Below are positions 9,846 to 21,899 of a stretch of DNA of 64,000 nt, piece by piece. The notes below the pieces were generated by a model. It did no database searches. It saw only the letters and a program-made list of their open reading frames with translations, and was not told the origin of the DNA. This DNA is from Blasia pusilla (taxonomy: Eukaryota > Marchantiophyta > Marchantiopsida > Blasiales): contig CM114271.1 in NCBI GenBank assembly GCA_050084515.1, positions 10,726,001 through 10,790,000 of the forward strand. Reading direction: 5' to 3'. The position numbers and the translations under genes were made by a program. Position 1 is the stretch's first letter. Each line of letters starts with the position of its first letter.

Positions 9846-10631
9846 CTATACACATCTCGGACACATCCATCGTCCCGTGGGAACCACATCAAGAGGGGGG
9901 GTCAGACAAGACATATGCCACCCGTGAGAACAACCATCACATACCAACATGGTGGCTGCATTCCTCGCAGATCCGCACAACATACACCTCAAGCCCGTAG
10001 GTCCCACTGCCAAGCTCGGATCCACCGTCTTGTCTACGTTTGCAAGATGACATGGCGCATATTTGCGCACATGATCCTTCCAAACCATTGCATCCCGTCC
10101 CTCCAACATAAGTTCTCCGATCGGTAATACCTTGCGCACACGTAGGATCGTGCGTCCTATAGTGACATCTAGCATCGTGGGTAGCGCCTGCTGTAAATAG
10201 AGGTAATCTCCAGGATGAAACCTCCTAATCCCTGGACAATAACCTCCTCCACGAATGGTCCCGTACCTCGATGTATCTCTATGCTGAGCAATAGCTAAGT
10301 TCTCAAAGGCCATAGGCATAACTCGACGAAAAACCTCAGCCCTGTGAGAACACGCTTGTACCCACACATCTCAATCATCAAGATCTAACATCTCTGCCAT
10401 GTCACGTCAAATTGCTGTAGGTAAATCTGGCTCTCTCCCAAAGAGCAAAAAGTATGGTTAAAATGACGCCAAGGATGCCTGTCGACTAAAGCGATAACCC
10501 ATAGCCAACCATGGCAACTATAGGTCCCACTCCCTCAACTGTCCTCACTGCAAGCCATACCTGCGCAATTCTCTCTTTACTGTCTGTACCACTCTCTCCA
10601 TCAACCCATCCGCCTCAGGATGATCTCTGGA
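9846..10631 (-). pseudogene. Gypsy integrase C-terminal part with PHD finger (nest element)
   Basis: Reading leftwards, DHPEADGLMERVVQTVKREL carries the catalytic Glu of the integrase DDE core. After a frameshift the frame continues through GDYLYLQQ and TILRVRKVLPIGELMLEGRD, in the position of the gypsy integrase GPY/F module, and ends in a complete PHD finger: CMLC, CDGC, GWHMSC and WMCPRC supply the C4HC3 zinc ligands. PHD fingers commonly read histone H3 tails; in this position the domain may guide integration, as chromodomains do in chromoviruses. At 10632 the frame is cut by AMT copy 4. Confidence 0.8.
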
Positions 10632-10687
10632 GGGGGCTGGTATTCTGGCAGGAGAGAGTAAGAGAGGAGAGTCTCTCTTAAAAAAAA

Positions 10688-10802
10688 AGGGCCAAATCCG
10701 CCTCCTCTCTTCAAAACTTTTTGACATATTTGAAAATTTTGTTTGCTTTCAAATTCAGGAAATCTTTAGAAGAGAGTATTTAGTGGTCCACATTTGGCCC
10801 TA
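10688..10802 (-). repeat. Short inverted-repeat unit near AMT 3' end
   Basis: A roughly 115-bp AT-rich segment with ends AGGGCCAAATGTGG and (inverted) AAGGGCCAAATCCGC. It is also in copy 5 (56340-56455). It could be a MITE that inserted before the element multiplied, or part of the element. Confidence 0.4.
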
Positions 10803-10897
10803 AAAAAACCTCCTCTTTCCTGGGGGCGAGAAAAAAGGAGACATCATAAGACCACTACAAACATTTTTCCATCACTCTCCACGTGAGCCTAAGTTTC

Positions 10898-11089
10898 TTA
10901 ACATTCCCTGTCTCGGTCAACAAAAAACAGTGCCCTTGGTATTTTTGTTGCAGGACCACCCGGATGCCAACCTCTCTTTTTGCACGGATTGTTTCCTGCA
11001 TCATGGCCTCCCCTAAATTGCCCCATAACCAACTTTCTGTTGGTTATGAATGGTGTCTGCTCAAGACCAACTTTGTGAAATGTGAACAC
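10898..11089 (-). other. Conserved short ORF in AMT 3' region
   Basis: A 63-codon frame starting MFTFHKVGLEQTPF and ending FFVDRDREC is nearly identical in copy 5 (56011-56247, longer upstream). Such conservation between decayed copies may reflect recent duplication rather than selection. It has no recognised domain; it could be an alternative last exon, because the sequence before it is a duplicate of the sequence before the YCRGRRWDSN exon. Confidence 0.35.
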
Positions 11090-11616
11090 ATAAGATCCTA
11101 AGGTGAGAAACCGAGAAGCTGCACCCCTCCCAACCCGTAAGAAAGCTCATCATAAGAAAGGAAAGATTTTTAGAAGTGATTTTCTTCCACCCTGCACCCA
11201 CGACGATCTAACAGGTTGGGAATCCGAAATGGAAATCCGACAAGTAGTAGGAATCCTGCACATCTTAGACAAGAAAAGAAGCCTACAACTGGTTTGACAA
11301 ATGAAGGGGAACAAGCCAAAAGTCAAGAAGCCCGCCACAATGCGTCAAAAGTTGGTCTCACCGGGATAGAGTCCGATCACTCAAGCAGTCAACTTGTCGG
11401 AATCCGACAGGTTTCCTGGAAATGGTAAAAAAGTTGCAGTGGGCAAAAAGCAAAAAGTTGGAACCCGTCGGAATCATACGGGTTGCAGAATTGTAATTCT
11501 GAGTAGCTAAACGAACACAATCCACAAGTCCAAAAAAATATTCCAGCAAACTTTTACAAACACCATTATGGGTTGAAAAAATCTCGTCCTTTATTACCTC
11601 TATCTAATTGTACAAA

Positions 11617-11725
11617 CTATCTAAGCTGTACCCATCTGAGCATGGATCCACAGGATCCTGGATCTTGAACACCTCGAAATTGTGCTCGGGCCGAACGGCA
11701 AAGACACGCGTAGGGAGTGGTCCAT
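11617..11725 (-). pseudogene. AMT copy 4 exon 4, truncated by deletion
   Basis: ATGGACCACTCC at 11725 begins the exon that in copy 5 carries methyltransferase motif I. It matches to TTGTACAATT and then jumps to GAGGTAATAAAGGACG, which in copy 5 lies 1.29 kb further on. Motif I and the AMT tail are lost, so copy 4 cannot encode a complete methyltransferase fold. Confidence 0.7.
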
Positions 11726-11739
11726 CTCAGAATCAAGAC

Positions 11740-12298
11740 GTTGGAAACAATGTCAGCAACTAAAGAAGTCGGCTTGAGAACATTTTCAATTACTGACATT
11801 GGATCAACCTATCGGAGTCCGACGGGTTGTCTTGTCCCGGACCAACCCGTCGGAAGGCGACGGGTTGGTCAAGGACTAAAACAACCCGTCGGGCTCCGTT
11901 GTTTTTGTCCATGAGCAACCCGTCGGAAGGCGACGGGTTGCTGGCCTAGAGCAGCCCATGCTCGCCTGAGAGCAACCCGTTGCTATCAGGCAGGTTGCAT
12001 CCAAAAACCAAAAGCAACTCGGAAAAACCAAAAGCAACTGCAACCCGTCAGGTTCTGACGGGTTGGAGGTACACCGCGGTTTTCCCTGTGTATGTGGGAA
12101 AGATGCAACCCGTCAGAAACTGACGGGTTGCTCTTTGCCGAGCATGGCCGCTCTAAGCCGTAAAACCCGCCGCTTCCGACGGGTTGCTCACACAAAACCC
12201 CAGATTGACACTCATTATACTCACTCAACAGAGATGAACACTCATTATACACATCATTAAAATATAATTGAAATTATAGTACAGGAATTGAGCCTTAC
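11740..12298 (-). repeat. AMT copy 4 intron 3 with palindromes
   Basis: Between the donor GG|GTAAGG (12298-12297) and exon 4 lie about six palindromes (near 11820, 11855, 11925, 11985, 12050, 12115), several of them perfect or nearly so, for example CAACCCGTCAG / CTGACGGGTTG. The matching intron of copy 5 is 53620-54139. Confidence 0.7.
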
Positions 12299-14337
12299 CC
12301 GAATCTGACTCGTCGCGGATCGGAGTGGGTACTCGTTTTTGATGATCCACGATTGCGTCGTCCTCCACTTTAGCGACCTCTTGACGCACTGGAGGTTGAA
12401 GCACTCTTGACGCACTTTAGCGTCCTCGCTCCCTCCAGTCAACACCAAGAAGCAGCCCCTGTCACTCAGATAGGCGTCTGCAAAGGAGAACAAAAGCGCA
12501 ATCTGGTCATAAGAGAGCGGCACATTCCACTCAGGCACCTCGTCCGATGGATTCTCGCCCCAAAGTCGCAACCCCGAGGGCAGATCGGCGATCAAGAGAT
12601 CCACCGCAACCTCTTCGACCACTCCATTCACCGTCAAGGCAGCGTGCCCGTTTTGTTGGAGCTTCCGTCCTAGCGTTCTCAATTTTTTGATGGCTGGTGT
12701 CGACGCTTGAGAACTGAAGCTCTTTAGCTCATCCAGTAAAGGAGTGAACTGAAGGAGGACGCTTGTCCGGGTCGTTGTTTGTCTGTGTCTTCCCAAGGAT
12801 GATGGATTGTATTCTCCTTGGGACAACCCGGGCACCTCTCGCTTCCGCTTCTCCCTAGTCTGCGAACGGCTTGTCGGGGTCTCTATGACCTCAGACTTTG
12901 GTGGGGTTTTTTTCGCCGAGGACCTGGTCCGACCCTCTCTCCCCGCTCGCCCGGACGATTCCGCCTTTGGCCTTGAATCTTCAGCCTCTCTTTGGGAAGA
13001 CTCGGCCTCTGAATTTTTCCCTCCCCTCGCCTTGCCTTTGAGACCCGCTGTGGATTTGTCTTTGGTTGTGCGGACCTTGGAAGCCAACTCAGCTGTCTCG
13101 TGGGCCTGCTCTTCTGCATCTCCTCCGTAGAAGTCTTCAGGCTGGACGAAATTGGGGATGTCGTCTTGTCCTGAGGCCACTGCATCATGAAGCACTCGTA
13201 AATTCTTATCGATGATGTCTTCAGGGTCGTTGAAGTCGAGCCAAATGGGGCAATTCTCCACCTCCCAATCGGACATGTGTTGCCCCATCTCCATGTCGTA
13301 CATGGAGAATGTCTCTGCATCCGGCGGCAAAGCCCACAATTTCAAGGCTACCGGTAATTTTCCCCACGTACTTGCATTCTTACATTGGACGAGGTACCTG
13401 AAGACCATCCGTTGGGCAGCTTTTAGTCAAACACAATCGGCCGTCTGCTCCTGTAGATCTCGCTTCTTCTTCGCTTGATCCCGTTCGTTCCCCTCTACTT
13501 CTTCGTCAAGCTCTGCCTGAGGGAGGACGCAAACCTTGAACATGGTCTTGAATCCTGGGTTTTTGGTTGGCTTGTCCTGGATGTGGTCGAGCCAAACCTC
13601 GAAATCTCCAGAACTTTCAAGGTTTGCTTCATCCGGGATGGGCTCTTATCTTCTGAGCTCCGTTTGTAGACCATCCAGCACGGAGTTCCCGATAACCCGC
13701 AACGCGTCCCAGAACGACCATACGCGTATCCAGTGCGAGATCATTGGATCGGACACACCCGGAGGATGGTGTGTCGCCCTCTTCTGGGCCTCTGAGCCCT
13801 TGAGACTGATTTTCATCAGTCGGATCCTCCTAAACTCGCTTATGCCGGACAACGCAAACCGATGCACGCAATCCAGGGACACTTTCTCCCCAATCCGACC
13901 ATGCAGATCTTCATCCCTTTTCGGGCGCTTGATAATCGCCTTGGCTCCTTTGTAGAACTCCGGACCAAGTTCGGGGTTGAGAATCTTGATGTATCGCGCA
14001 TCTTGCTCGCCGTGTATTTCGTTGTCGCAGATATCGCAGCCTTGATGAATTTCGCGGCGCCAGACGCAGATACCTTCTCCCTCCGCTCCAGCTCCATCTG
14101 CAGCGCTTTTCTTGCGGCATGTATCTTCGACCAAAGCAAAGGATGGTTCTGGCCGCATCTTGGGAAATAAACTTATTTGCCCAAGTTTTTTTTTTAACTG
14201 AGCACCCTTTGCAAGCATCTGATTGACAAGGGCATTGCCCAAGAACCCCTATACTCTCCCGGTGCGTCGTAAGCACCTTCCTCATCCGATCGCAGTCATG
14301 GATCCAGTGGTGGGTGACATTTCCCTCCGATACAATC
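12299..14337 (-). pseudogene. AMT copy 4 exon 3: linker and methyltransferase-like motif IV
   Basis: From the acceptor GCAG|GATTG to the donor at 12298 the exon encodes about 680 residues with few breaks. In order: a basic region, a conserved block (YLVQCKNASTWGKLP, MYDMEMGQHMSDWEVENC, WLDFNDPEDI), a Lys/Ser/Glu-rich low-complexity linker, then a Rossmann-like half: VEEVAVDLLIADLPSGLRLW, a helix PLSYDQIALLFSFAD and a strand GCFLVLTGG. VDLLIADLPSG sits where class-beta N4/N6 DNA methyltransferases have their DPPY catalytic motif followed by a helix and a G-x-LVV strand. Here the motif is DLPS, so activity is doubtful. Stops and frameshifts occur, for example a TGA before LKAAQRMVF. In this copy the end reads SATSQ where copy 5 has a stop. 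Confidence 0.6.
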
Positions 14338-14736
14338 CTGCTTTCGGCCAAAAACAGTTTCGAGGCAAGCAACCCGTCGGACTCCGACGGGTTGCTTTGG
14401 GGAAAAAACCTTCTAAACTGCAGCTCGTTCGAACAACTCGCCGGAGTCCGACGAAGTTGCATTCTTCAAAAAACATCCTCACAAGGCGGCGAGTCGAACA
14501 ACCCGTCAGACTCCGACTGTTTGCTTTGGGCCAAAAACTAATTAAATCTGTGGTCAATCAAACAACTCGCCGGAGTCCGACAAGTTGCATTCTTAAAAAA
14601 ACATCCGAAAAAATGTGCAGTCGAGCAACCCGTCGGAGTCCGACGAGTTGCTTTCGGCAAAAACAAACCTAACCCATTCATCAATCGAGCAACTCGTCGG
14701 AGTCCGACGAGTTGCGTAAGTGTTACAGATTCTCAC
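14338..14736 (-). repeat. AMT copy 4 intron 2: six palindromes at about 64-bp spacing
   Basis: Palindromes begin near 14369, 14433, 14498, 14563, 14624 and 14689. Each is 27 bp (13-bp arms GCAACCCGTCGGA and its complement around one base) with spacers of about 37 bp. Spacers alternate between two types, one like TTTGGGCCAAAAAC and one like ATTCTTCAAAAAACATCC, so the true unit is a 130-bp dimer. Donor and acceptor sites flank it. Confidence 0.85.
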
Positions 14737-15207
14737 GTGTTCATGGCATGCATTGTCATCTCCACCATCGCCATGTGATGAGGGAATGGGTGAAGGACCA
14801 CTGCCTTCACGCATAAATGTGCCTCCAATGAGTTGGGCCGCTCCTCCGCAAACTTGGTCCATGCCATGAACCTGTGATTTCCATCCCAGATGAAGAAATG
14901 CAGATTCCTCATCCAGCTGAATTCCGTGCCCTCAACTTGCCTTCTGAAATCCTAGTCTCGCATCCTCCAGAATGTGTCGAGCTTTTCCAAGTCCTCCTCC
15001 ATAACCAGAGCTTGGGTTCCATGCTTGTCGTAAGGCTGAACATAGAAGGGAGGAAAGCGTCGGCGACGAGGATGTTTGTCGCCGATTGTTTAAGCTTTCG
15101 CGATGTCCCTCGTCGGATCGAATTTCGCGGACGTATTCCATTGTCCACAATCGCGAGTGGAATCCTCGGGCTAGGGTGGCGTCCATGAGTGCCATATGCT
15201 TTTCCAC
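14737..15207 (-). pseudogene. AMT copy 4 exon 2: ParB-like module
   Basis: Acceptor GACAG|GTGGAA to donor CAC|GTGAGA. With a frameshift near 15100, the encoded sequence reads MEYVREIRSDE, later the frame corresponding to VEGTKFSWMRNLHFFIWDGNHRFMAW in copy 5 (written here in two overlapping frames). The WDGNHR box with an upstream VRE...SDEDIAKLKQS segment resembles the ParB/sulfiredoxin-like fold, in which DGxHR-type loops are conserved. Bacterial and phage modification enzymes often fuse a ParB-like domain to an N4/N6 methyltransferase, which fits the next exon. This is pattern recognition, not a profile hit. Confidence 0.45.
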
Positions 15208-15297
15208 CTGTCAGAACCAGGACAAGATGAATAAGCTACACTGAATTTCCAATGAATTGCAATTCACATAATTCAAAAAACCCATATCCTCTCTTAC

Positions 15298-15916
15298 CCG
15301 CTCGAAAATGGGGTCGGTTTCTTGACCAGCTAACTTGTCTGAGACAGAAGCTGGAAAATCGACTAGGAACTCGTCGATCCGATAGAGGTCGATGTCCTCC
15401 GCCGGGCTTGGAGTCGAATGACCGCTCTCCGCTTCTTCGCCATGTCCACCATCTCCACGCTGGCGGTCCTCATGACCTCGTCGTCATCGATTTCAACTTC
15501 TGGCGTTTCCACTATGTTGATTGTGTCCCCAGACTTCGTGGGGGACATTTCCCGCATCTCAACACTTTCAGTTGGACGGGCAGGGCTATCGCTTTTTCCC
15601 TCCTCGCTTTAGCCAATTCTGCCCTCCTCACCAACGCGTCCAGACGCTTCTTTTCTCTCTTTTCGTCGGCGATCCTTTTCTTCAAGGCCTGCGACGTCTC
15701 AGCCTCTGCGTTCTGTTTATCTTTATCTAGCGCCTCTTGAATACGTCTCGCAAGAAGCACTTGGTTGTGCATCTCTGCTTCCCTTTCCCGCTCCTCGATT
15801 TCCCGCTGCCTAATTTCATTCGCCGAACGAGGCCTAGGAGATGCTGACGTAGGAGTCCTAATGGACTTCGGAGTGAAGCTCCCAGACTTGTTGGCTTGTG
15901 ATTTTTTCCTCGTCAT
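15298..15916 (-). pseudogene. AMT copy 4 exon 1: N-terminal coiled coil
   Basis: The ATG at 15916 gives MTRKKSQANKSGSFTPKS, the same start as in copies 3 (38098) and 5 (49707), so the start is supported by three copies. A long charged helix follows (REIEEREREAEMHNQ, RRIQEALDKDKQNAEAE, KKRIADEKREKKRLDALVRRAEL), then an acidic segment with INIVETPEVEIDDDEVM. It ends at donor GCG|GGTAAG. A frameshift near 15560 separates the two halves. Function is probably oligomerisation or DNA contact. Confidence 0.65.
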
Positions 15917-16208
15917 TTTTTCCGGAAATGCCTCCACCTATGTCCACGACAAATCCCTTGATCAGTCGCCTTGCTGATGTCGAGATGGGGAGCTCGAATC
16001 ACCTTGATGGGTAGCTCGAATGGTCCCGCGATCGCTCAGTCGAACCGTCTCGTTGTCGTTCGGTCGAACCGTCTGGCTCTCGTTCCCTCCTATCGATTCG
16101 CAATGTGTCGCCGTGTGAAACGCCCCTTCGTATCTGATCAGCTCCTGCGCGGGAGAGTGAGGAATGAAGATGGCAAAATGAGAAACCGGAAATGAGCGAT
16201 TTTTGCCC

Positions 16209-16216
16209 TATTTATA
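16209..16216 (-). promoter_or_regulatory. AMT copy 4 TATA box
   Basis: TATAAATA on the minus strand inside AAAAGTATAAATAGGGC, identical to copy 5, about 290 bp before the ATG at 15916. Confidence 0.75.
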
Positions 16217-16289
16217 CTTTTCTAGCCGTTGGGCTGACCGTTGGGTCCCGTCGTCCTTTCGACGGTGACCTGCCGGAGGTTACGGAAGT

Positions 16290-16788
16290 CCGGACGTGAA
16301 AAATGGCAACCCGTCGGAGTCCGACAGGTTGCGCGCCTCTGCCATCCTGGGTACGACGCCACGTGCGCGAGCAACCCGTCGGAGACCGACATGTTGCGCG
16401 CCTCTGCCGTGTTTGGGACGAGAACGGGACGTATCTTGGGCAATCCGTCGGAGACCGTTGGGTTGCACGCTTCCCTCATCAAGGTTCAAGAACGCGGGCT
16501 TCCCGTGCAAGTCGTCAGAGTCCGGCTGGCTGCACACAAGGCGAGGCCCTTGCGCAACCCGTTGGAGGGCGACAGGTTGCACGCCTCGTTGTCTTTGGGC
16601 AAATAGGTGAGGCACCCGCGGAAGTCGTCGGGAACAGACGGTCTGCACGCCTTCGGCATCTTCGGGCAAGAAGGAGCGGTATCCGAGCAACTCGTCGGAG
16701 AGGGACGGGTTGCTCGCTTTGACAATGTTTGGCAGAAGCGTGCAACCTGTCTGAAGCCGTCGGTTAGCTTCGGGTAATTTTTGAGTTA
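16290..16788 (-). repeat. AMT copy 4 upstream palindrome array
   Basis: About eight palindromes at roughly 64-66 bp, starting about 80 bp upstream of the TATA box and ending at the element boundary. Spacers are GC-rich and differ from those in the introns, but match copy 5 spacer for spacer. Confidence 0.8.
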
Positions 16789-16849
16789 CCAGGACTCCGA
16801 CGGGTTCCAAGTGTGATGCACAACCCTCTGCTTCCCAAATCCAGTAACA

Positions 16850-19800
16850 TATTGAAATAGAATTGAATGTGTTACAGAATTGGATCCATTGTGTCAGACA
16901 ATATCACCCACCGAATTCATCTTGTCCGTAAAAATCTGTCAGGAGTTTTTGTTTCCTATTCACTATAAATTAAAAATTCTCACTCTCATTCTCATTCTCA
17001 GTCTCCTCCTGTTGGAATCTTATTGGAATGGATAATTATGTTAAGCTCACTTGTGGCAATCATCAGCCGGCCCTTCCTCAATCAGAAATCATTCGACCCC
17101 AAGCTCGTGAGTCTTTCATAGCAATGGATGAAAATTTTCTGTCTGTTCGATTTCTTCTCCAAATTGGAACCATCTTTGTATCCAAAGATTTTAGGGTGGA
17201 CGGTACGGAAGACATAATAGGTGAGACGGTCCAGCCAAAGTGACCTCAGCATCGTAAAGTATGGAATCTCCTACCTCTAGCAAATGGTCAATACAGAGTT
17301 TACGGCCCGCTCGATTGCCTCTGTTTCCCAAGTAGACGGTCTAGAATTTCCTAGTGCTCAGAGCTCACGTTTGCAACTCCAAGCTCTGCAGATCCGGCGT
17401 CGACTCAACCAGACGCCTCGTAATAATGTTGTTCATCCCGAAGAGATTCCGGATGTTATCAACCTCGTGGATCTGGCTTGACACCAATCGGTCCCTCGTC
17501 CGCCTACGTTCCTCTTGCGAGTATCTAGAAATAGTTTGTTGTCTCGGCCTTGAAAATGTTCAAGCACATTCTTGTTGACGAGTGGTGCCCACGCACGATG
17601 GTAATTGCATTTTTGAGTTGCCTCCACTTGCGGCTCTGCTCAAAAGAAGGATGGAGGACGCTGAAGGGTATGGACAGAAAAAGTCCGATTGTCATCGATG
17701 GTGCAGCTTCAACGGACCAAAGTGCTTCAATTCCAGATGGTCCTTGATTGTCTCCCGCCGCCAATGCGTGGGAGCCTTGGAGTGTAGAAGTCCAGCATGC
17801 CCGTATCTAGAGCGCAACGGGCGAGTCAATACGTCGCAATTCCCTCCCAAGAATGCAGAAACTCCATACGAGGTCGGTGCCACCATACCGCCGGGAGGCC
17901 ATCGATGTCCTCATTGTCAGACATCGCCCTTCTACGTTGGAGCGTGTCCTGCATACATATTTTTCATTGTCCACGACTTGGGCTCCACGTCAGAGTATAC
18001 AAGGCTGGCAGTCCATGTTGACTCCCACACTCATCATGTGACCGATGCAATTCAAAGACACATCAAGGAGGATGTGGCGAAGAAAGTAGTTGAGGTCTAT
18101 AGAAACTCTCCGGGTTCAAAGCCCGGAGTGATCAAGCTCACATCGGCATCACAAATTTGTAAACAATTGCTTGGAATCCCTGGACAGGGTGAGATCACGG
18201 CGGTTGAGGAGAATCAACTCTGGGAAAATCTCGCATTTCTCGCTGATCCTGAATGCTTCCGGAAATTTGCTGCATCAAATACGAGTTCTGGATGGAAAGA
18301 CGGCCGAAATGGATGCCATCGCCACAATCAAGGCCAACTCCAGATTTCCATTCATTCAGAGATGGCAGTTCATGGGCCAAGGAGGCGAGGGATCCAGGGC
18401 CTATGTCTTCAAAATGTCAACCACAGGTCCGTCGAATGGCCTCAATCTTATAGATTGAATGAGGGAAGGGAAAGATCTTTACGGGAGCTGGGTAAGCTTT
18501 GATATTTGCTATAGAGTGCTGAACGGATGGTTGACGATGGGTGCTCACCTTTATGACCATGTGGAGAAGGGACTCAAAACTAGATTTGTCTCTGAAGTAA
18601 AGGCAGAAGACGTTGGCAGTTTGAAGATGTGCTGGTTACTCTTATTGGAGGTGGTGAAGGAAAAAAAAAGGCCACCTCCGGAAATTTATGGGTTCATGGC
18701 GGACAATGCACAACCAAGGTGGATTGCTATCCGGGAAGTGTTCTGGGGTGGAGAGGTTCAACCGGAGAGGGAAAGGTCGGATGCTTTCCATTGGCAACAG
18801 TATGTGACCCGGTACACCAAATCTTGCATCAAGGAGAATAAGAGGACAGAGCATGTGACTCTACTCCAACGCTGCAAGGACAGAAAAACCTTGAAGCAGG
18901 CCATGGAATGCCAGGAAGAACTTCATGGGTGGTGGAGGAAGCATGCGATTGAGGGGAAGTACAAAGAGTTGTGCTCTTGGTTGAGTTGGTGGACTGTACG
19001 TATGAGACAATGGGGAAACTTCATGCGGCAGGTGAGTTCACTATTTTTTCTTGTCAAGCTCACGCTGAGAATTGTTTGTAAAGTTGTAGCTCAGGGTGAG
19101 AAGCGTGGGAATTATATGGATTTCAAACCCAAGAAACCAAGCAAGCTGTCGGATGCGACGGGTTGCCCGAGTGTGCAACCCGACGGAAACCGATGGGTTG
19201 CCCGATTGTGCAACCCAAGTGTGCAACCCGTCGGGACCAGATGGGTCAAAGAGTCGTTCATGGGATGCCTCGGCCTTGCAACCCGTCTGGTTCCGACGGG
19301 TTGCAGTAGGTGGGCTTAAGGTTACAACACGTCGGGACCCGACGGGTCGCAGAGTCGTTCATGGGATGCCTCGGGCTTACAACCCATCTGGTTCCGATAG
19401 GTCGCTTATTTCTTTGACTCCTGAGTTATTTTCGTTCCCTTCTAACATTGCCGTCGTTGCAGGGATTGAACGTTCATGAAAATGCCCTCTGCCCCAACAC
19501 AAGTGGAGCGAAAGTGTTCATTCCTCTTGAGGTCGTCACAAGCATGCCAACGAATTTCACTTGTGGAGGCATGCCAACAAGACCAGGCAAGAGCAATGCT
19601 ACAGTCTGCAGCATCCCATATCTTCCTCACAAAAGGCATAACAAAAGGAAAGGGGCCGTCGATCTACGAGCTCTATGTCAGGGCGGCTGTGAGATCTGGT
19701 GATGAAAAAATGTAGGTGGAAGCCTTCAACCGGTGCGTATCTGGAACTCCACTCGAGCAAGACGTACACATTGGTGGGGATATTTGTGGGCGGGTTTCAA

Positions 19801-20500
19801 GACGTCCCACACAGATGGTGGTAGAGCGATCGAGCGAGACTCGTGGAGACCAGATAAGTATCTTGACTTCAGGCAGGTGAAGAGGCAGCATCGAGGAACG
19901 AATCCGATGATTGATTTGGATGAGGAAATTACACCGCCCTGGTATTCGGGGACCCCGAACCCGTCCCAAATCCGTGATGGAGTTACTTCTGCAAAATCAG
20001 TGAATGTTTTATTTCAAAAGCCCTCCGTTGCTGGAAGTTTGCAACATCCTGTCACTCGGGTGGTTCAACAATATGGGATTCCGGTAATGGAGGTGGATTG
20101 CAACCTAAAACGGTGGCATATATCTCGAGCAACCAGACGTGGACCCACCTACTGTGGTTGGATCTGATGGCATTAGGAGAGCATGCGGCACTTTCCTAAA
20201 TAAGAACTGCATAAGGATCGACGACCCTTGCATGGGTTTTGGGGACTCAAAACCTTTGATCGTTTCACGAGGACCGGGGATCAATTGAAGTACTTCTTCT
20301 GCCCAAATGAATCTTGCGTTTTCCGGAAGTCTTATCCGGTTGCCATTGGAGCTCTCGGGAATACCCCCACAATTTGGCCCATCGCCGCAGGTACGAACTG
20401 CACTCAAGACGAAGTGGACAATCTTACAAGTGCCGGTTTCATACTTGTAGACGGGGGAAGTTCGGAGCATGTTCGCATTACATAGACCTTCGCATTTCGT
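16850..20500 (+). pseudogene. MULE-like transposase, copy 2 (most complete)
   Basis: Several exons or frame pieces are recognisable. 17028-17243 is an N-terminal segment (MDNYVKLTCGNHQ). 17582-18140 carries CHRWCSFNGPKCF, RSPACPYLERNG, CPHC and LAVHVDSHTHHVTD, consistent with a Cys/His DNA-binding finger, then QRHIKEDVAKKVVEVYRNS. 18459-19030 encodes the core: SFDICYRVLNGWLTMGAH, then GFMADNAQPRWIAIREVFWGG and RSDAFHWQQYVTRY. In MULE transposases the core runs D-x-TY..., TD-x-xxA...A...VFP, C-x-WH; the spacing here fits, with ADN supplying the second Asp and AFHW replacing CxWH. An intron at about 19031-19465 is followed by further coding-like sequence to about 20485 (KYFFCPNESCVF). Frameshifts make it a pseudogene. 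No terminal inverted repeats were identified. Confidence 0.5.
19136..19410. repeat. Palindromes within MULE-like intron
   Basis: Five or six copies, for example TGCAACCCGTCTGGTTCCGACGG near 19276, lie between GTGAGTTC after FMRQ (19030) and the resumption of coding similarity near 19466. The same 13-bp half-site as in AMT elements is used in an unrelated transposon family. Confidence 0.7.
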
Positions 20501-20566
20501 ATTCAACCCAAGCATTGGTGGTGCACACGCACTAGAGTGAAGTGCAGCTCCTCGATTCAAAAAAAG

Positions 20567-21825
<1,259 letters not shown>

Positions 21826-21899
21826 GTGGAATTTGTTATTGAGGCAAGATGTCATGGTTTTGGATGTGTTTGGAATGTTTCAGTTCACAGTTTGCGGGA

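Larger units (their letters stand above)
10632..16798 (-). mobile_element. AMT element copy 4
   Basis: This 6.2-kb unit is the inverted counterpart of 48729-56532. Ends are defined by where both copies stop matching: GGAGTCCTGGTAACTC at 16798 (5' side, promoter end) and CCAGCCCCC at 10632. The two ends share CTGGTA when one is inverted, a weak hint of terminal inverted repeats. Relative to copy 5 about 1.29 kb is missing near 11590-11610, removing the motif-I exon and C-terminal exons. It interrupts a gypsy integrase on one side; the other flank does not continue that gypsy, so no clean target duplication can be shown. Confidence 0.7.

Noticed and set aside
14338-14736. CRISPR array
   Set aside because: 27-bp repeats and 37-bp spacers look right, but spacers alternate in two families, repeats are palindromes drifting in sequence, the array is in an intron bounded by GT..AG, and no cas genes or prokaryotic signals exist.
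16280-16810. Open frames in all six phases through palindrome arrays (ATRRSPTGC-like, NPSESDGL-like proteins)
   Set aside because: They arise because the repeat lacks stops in most frames; the same protein words occur in every array regardless of context, including introns and promoters.
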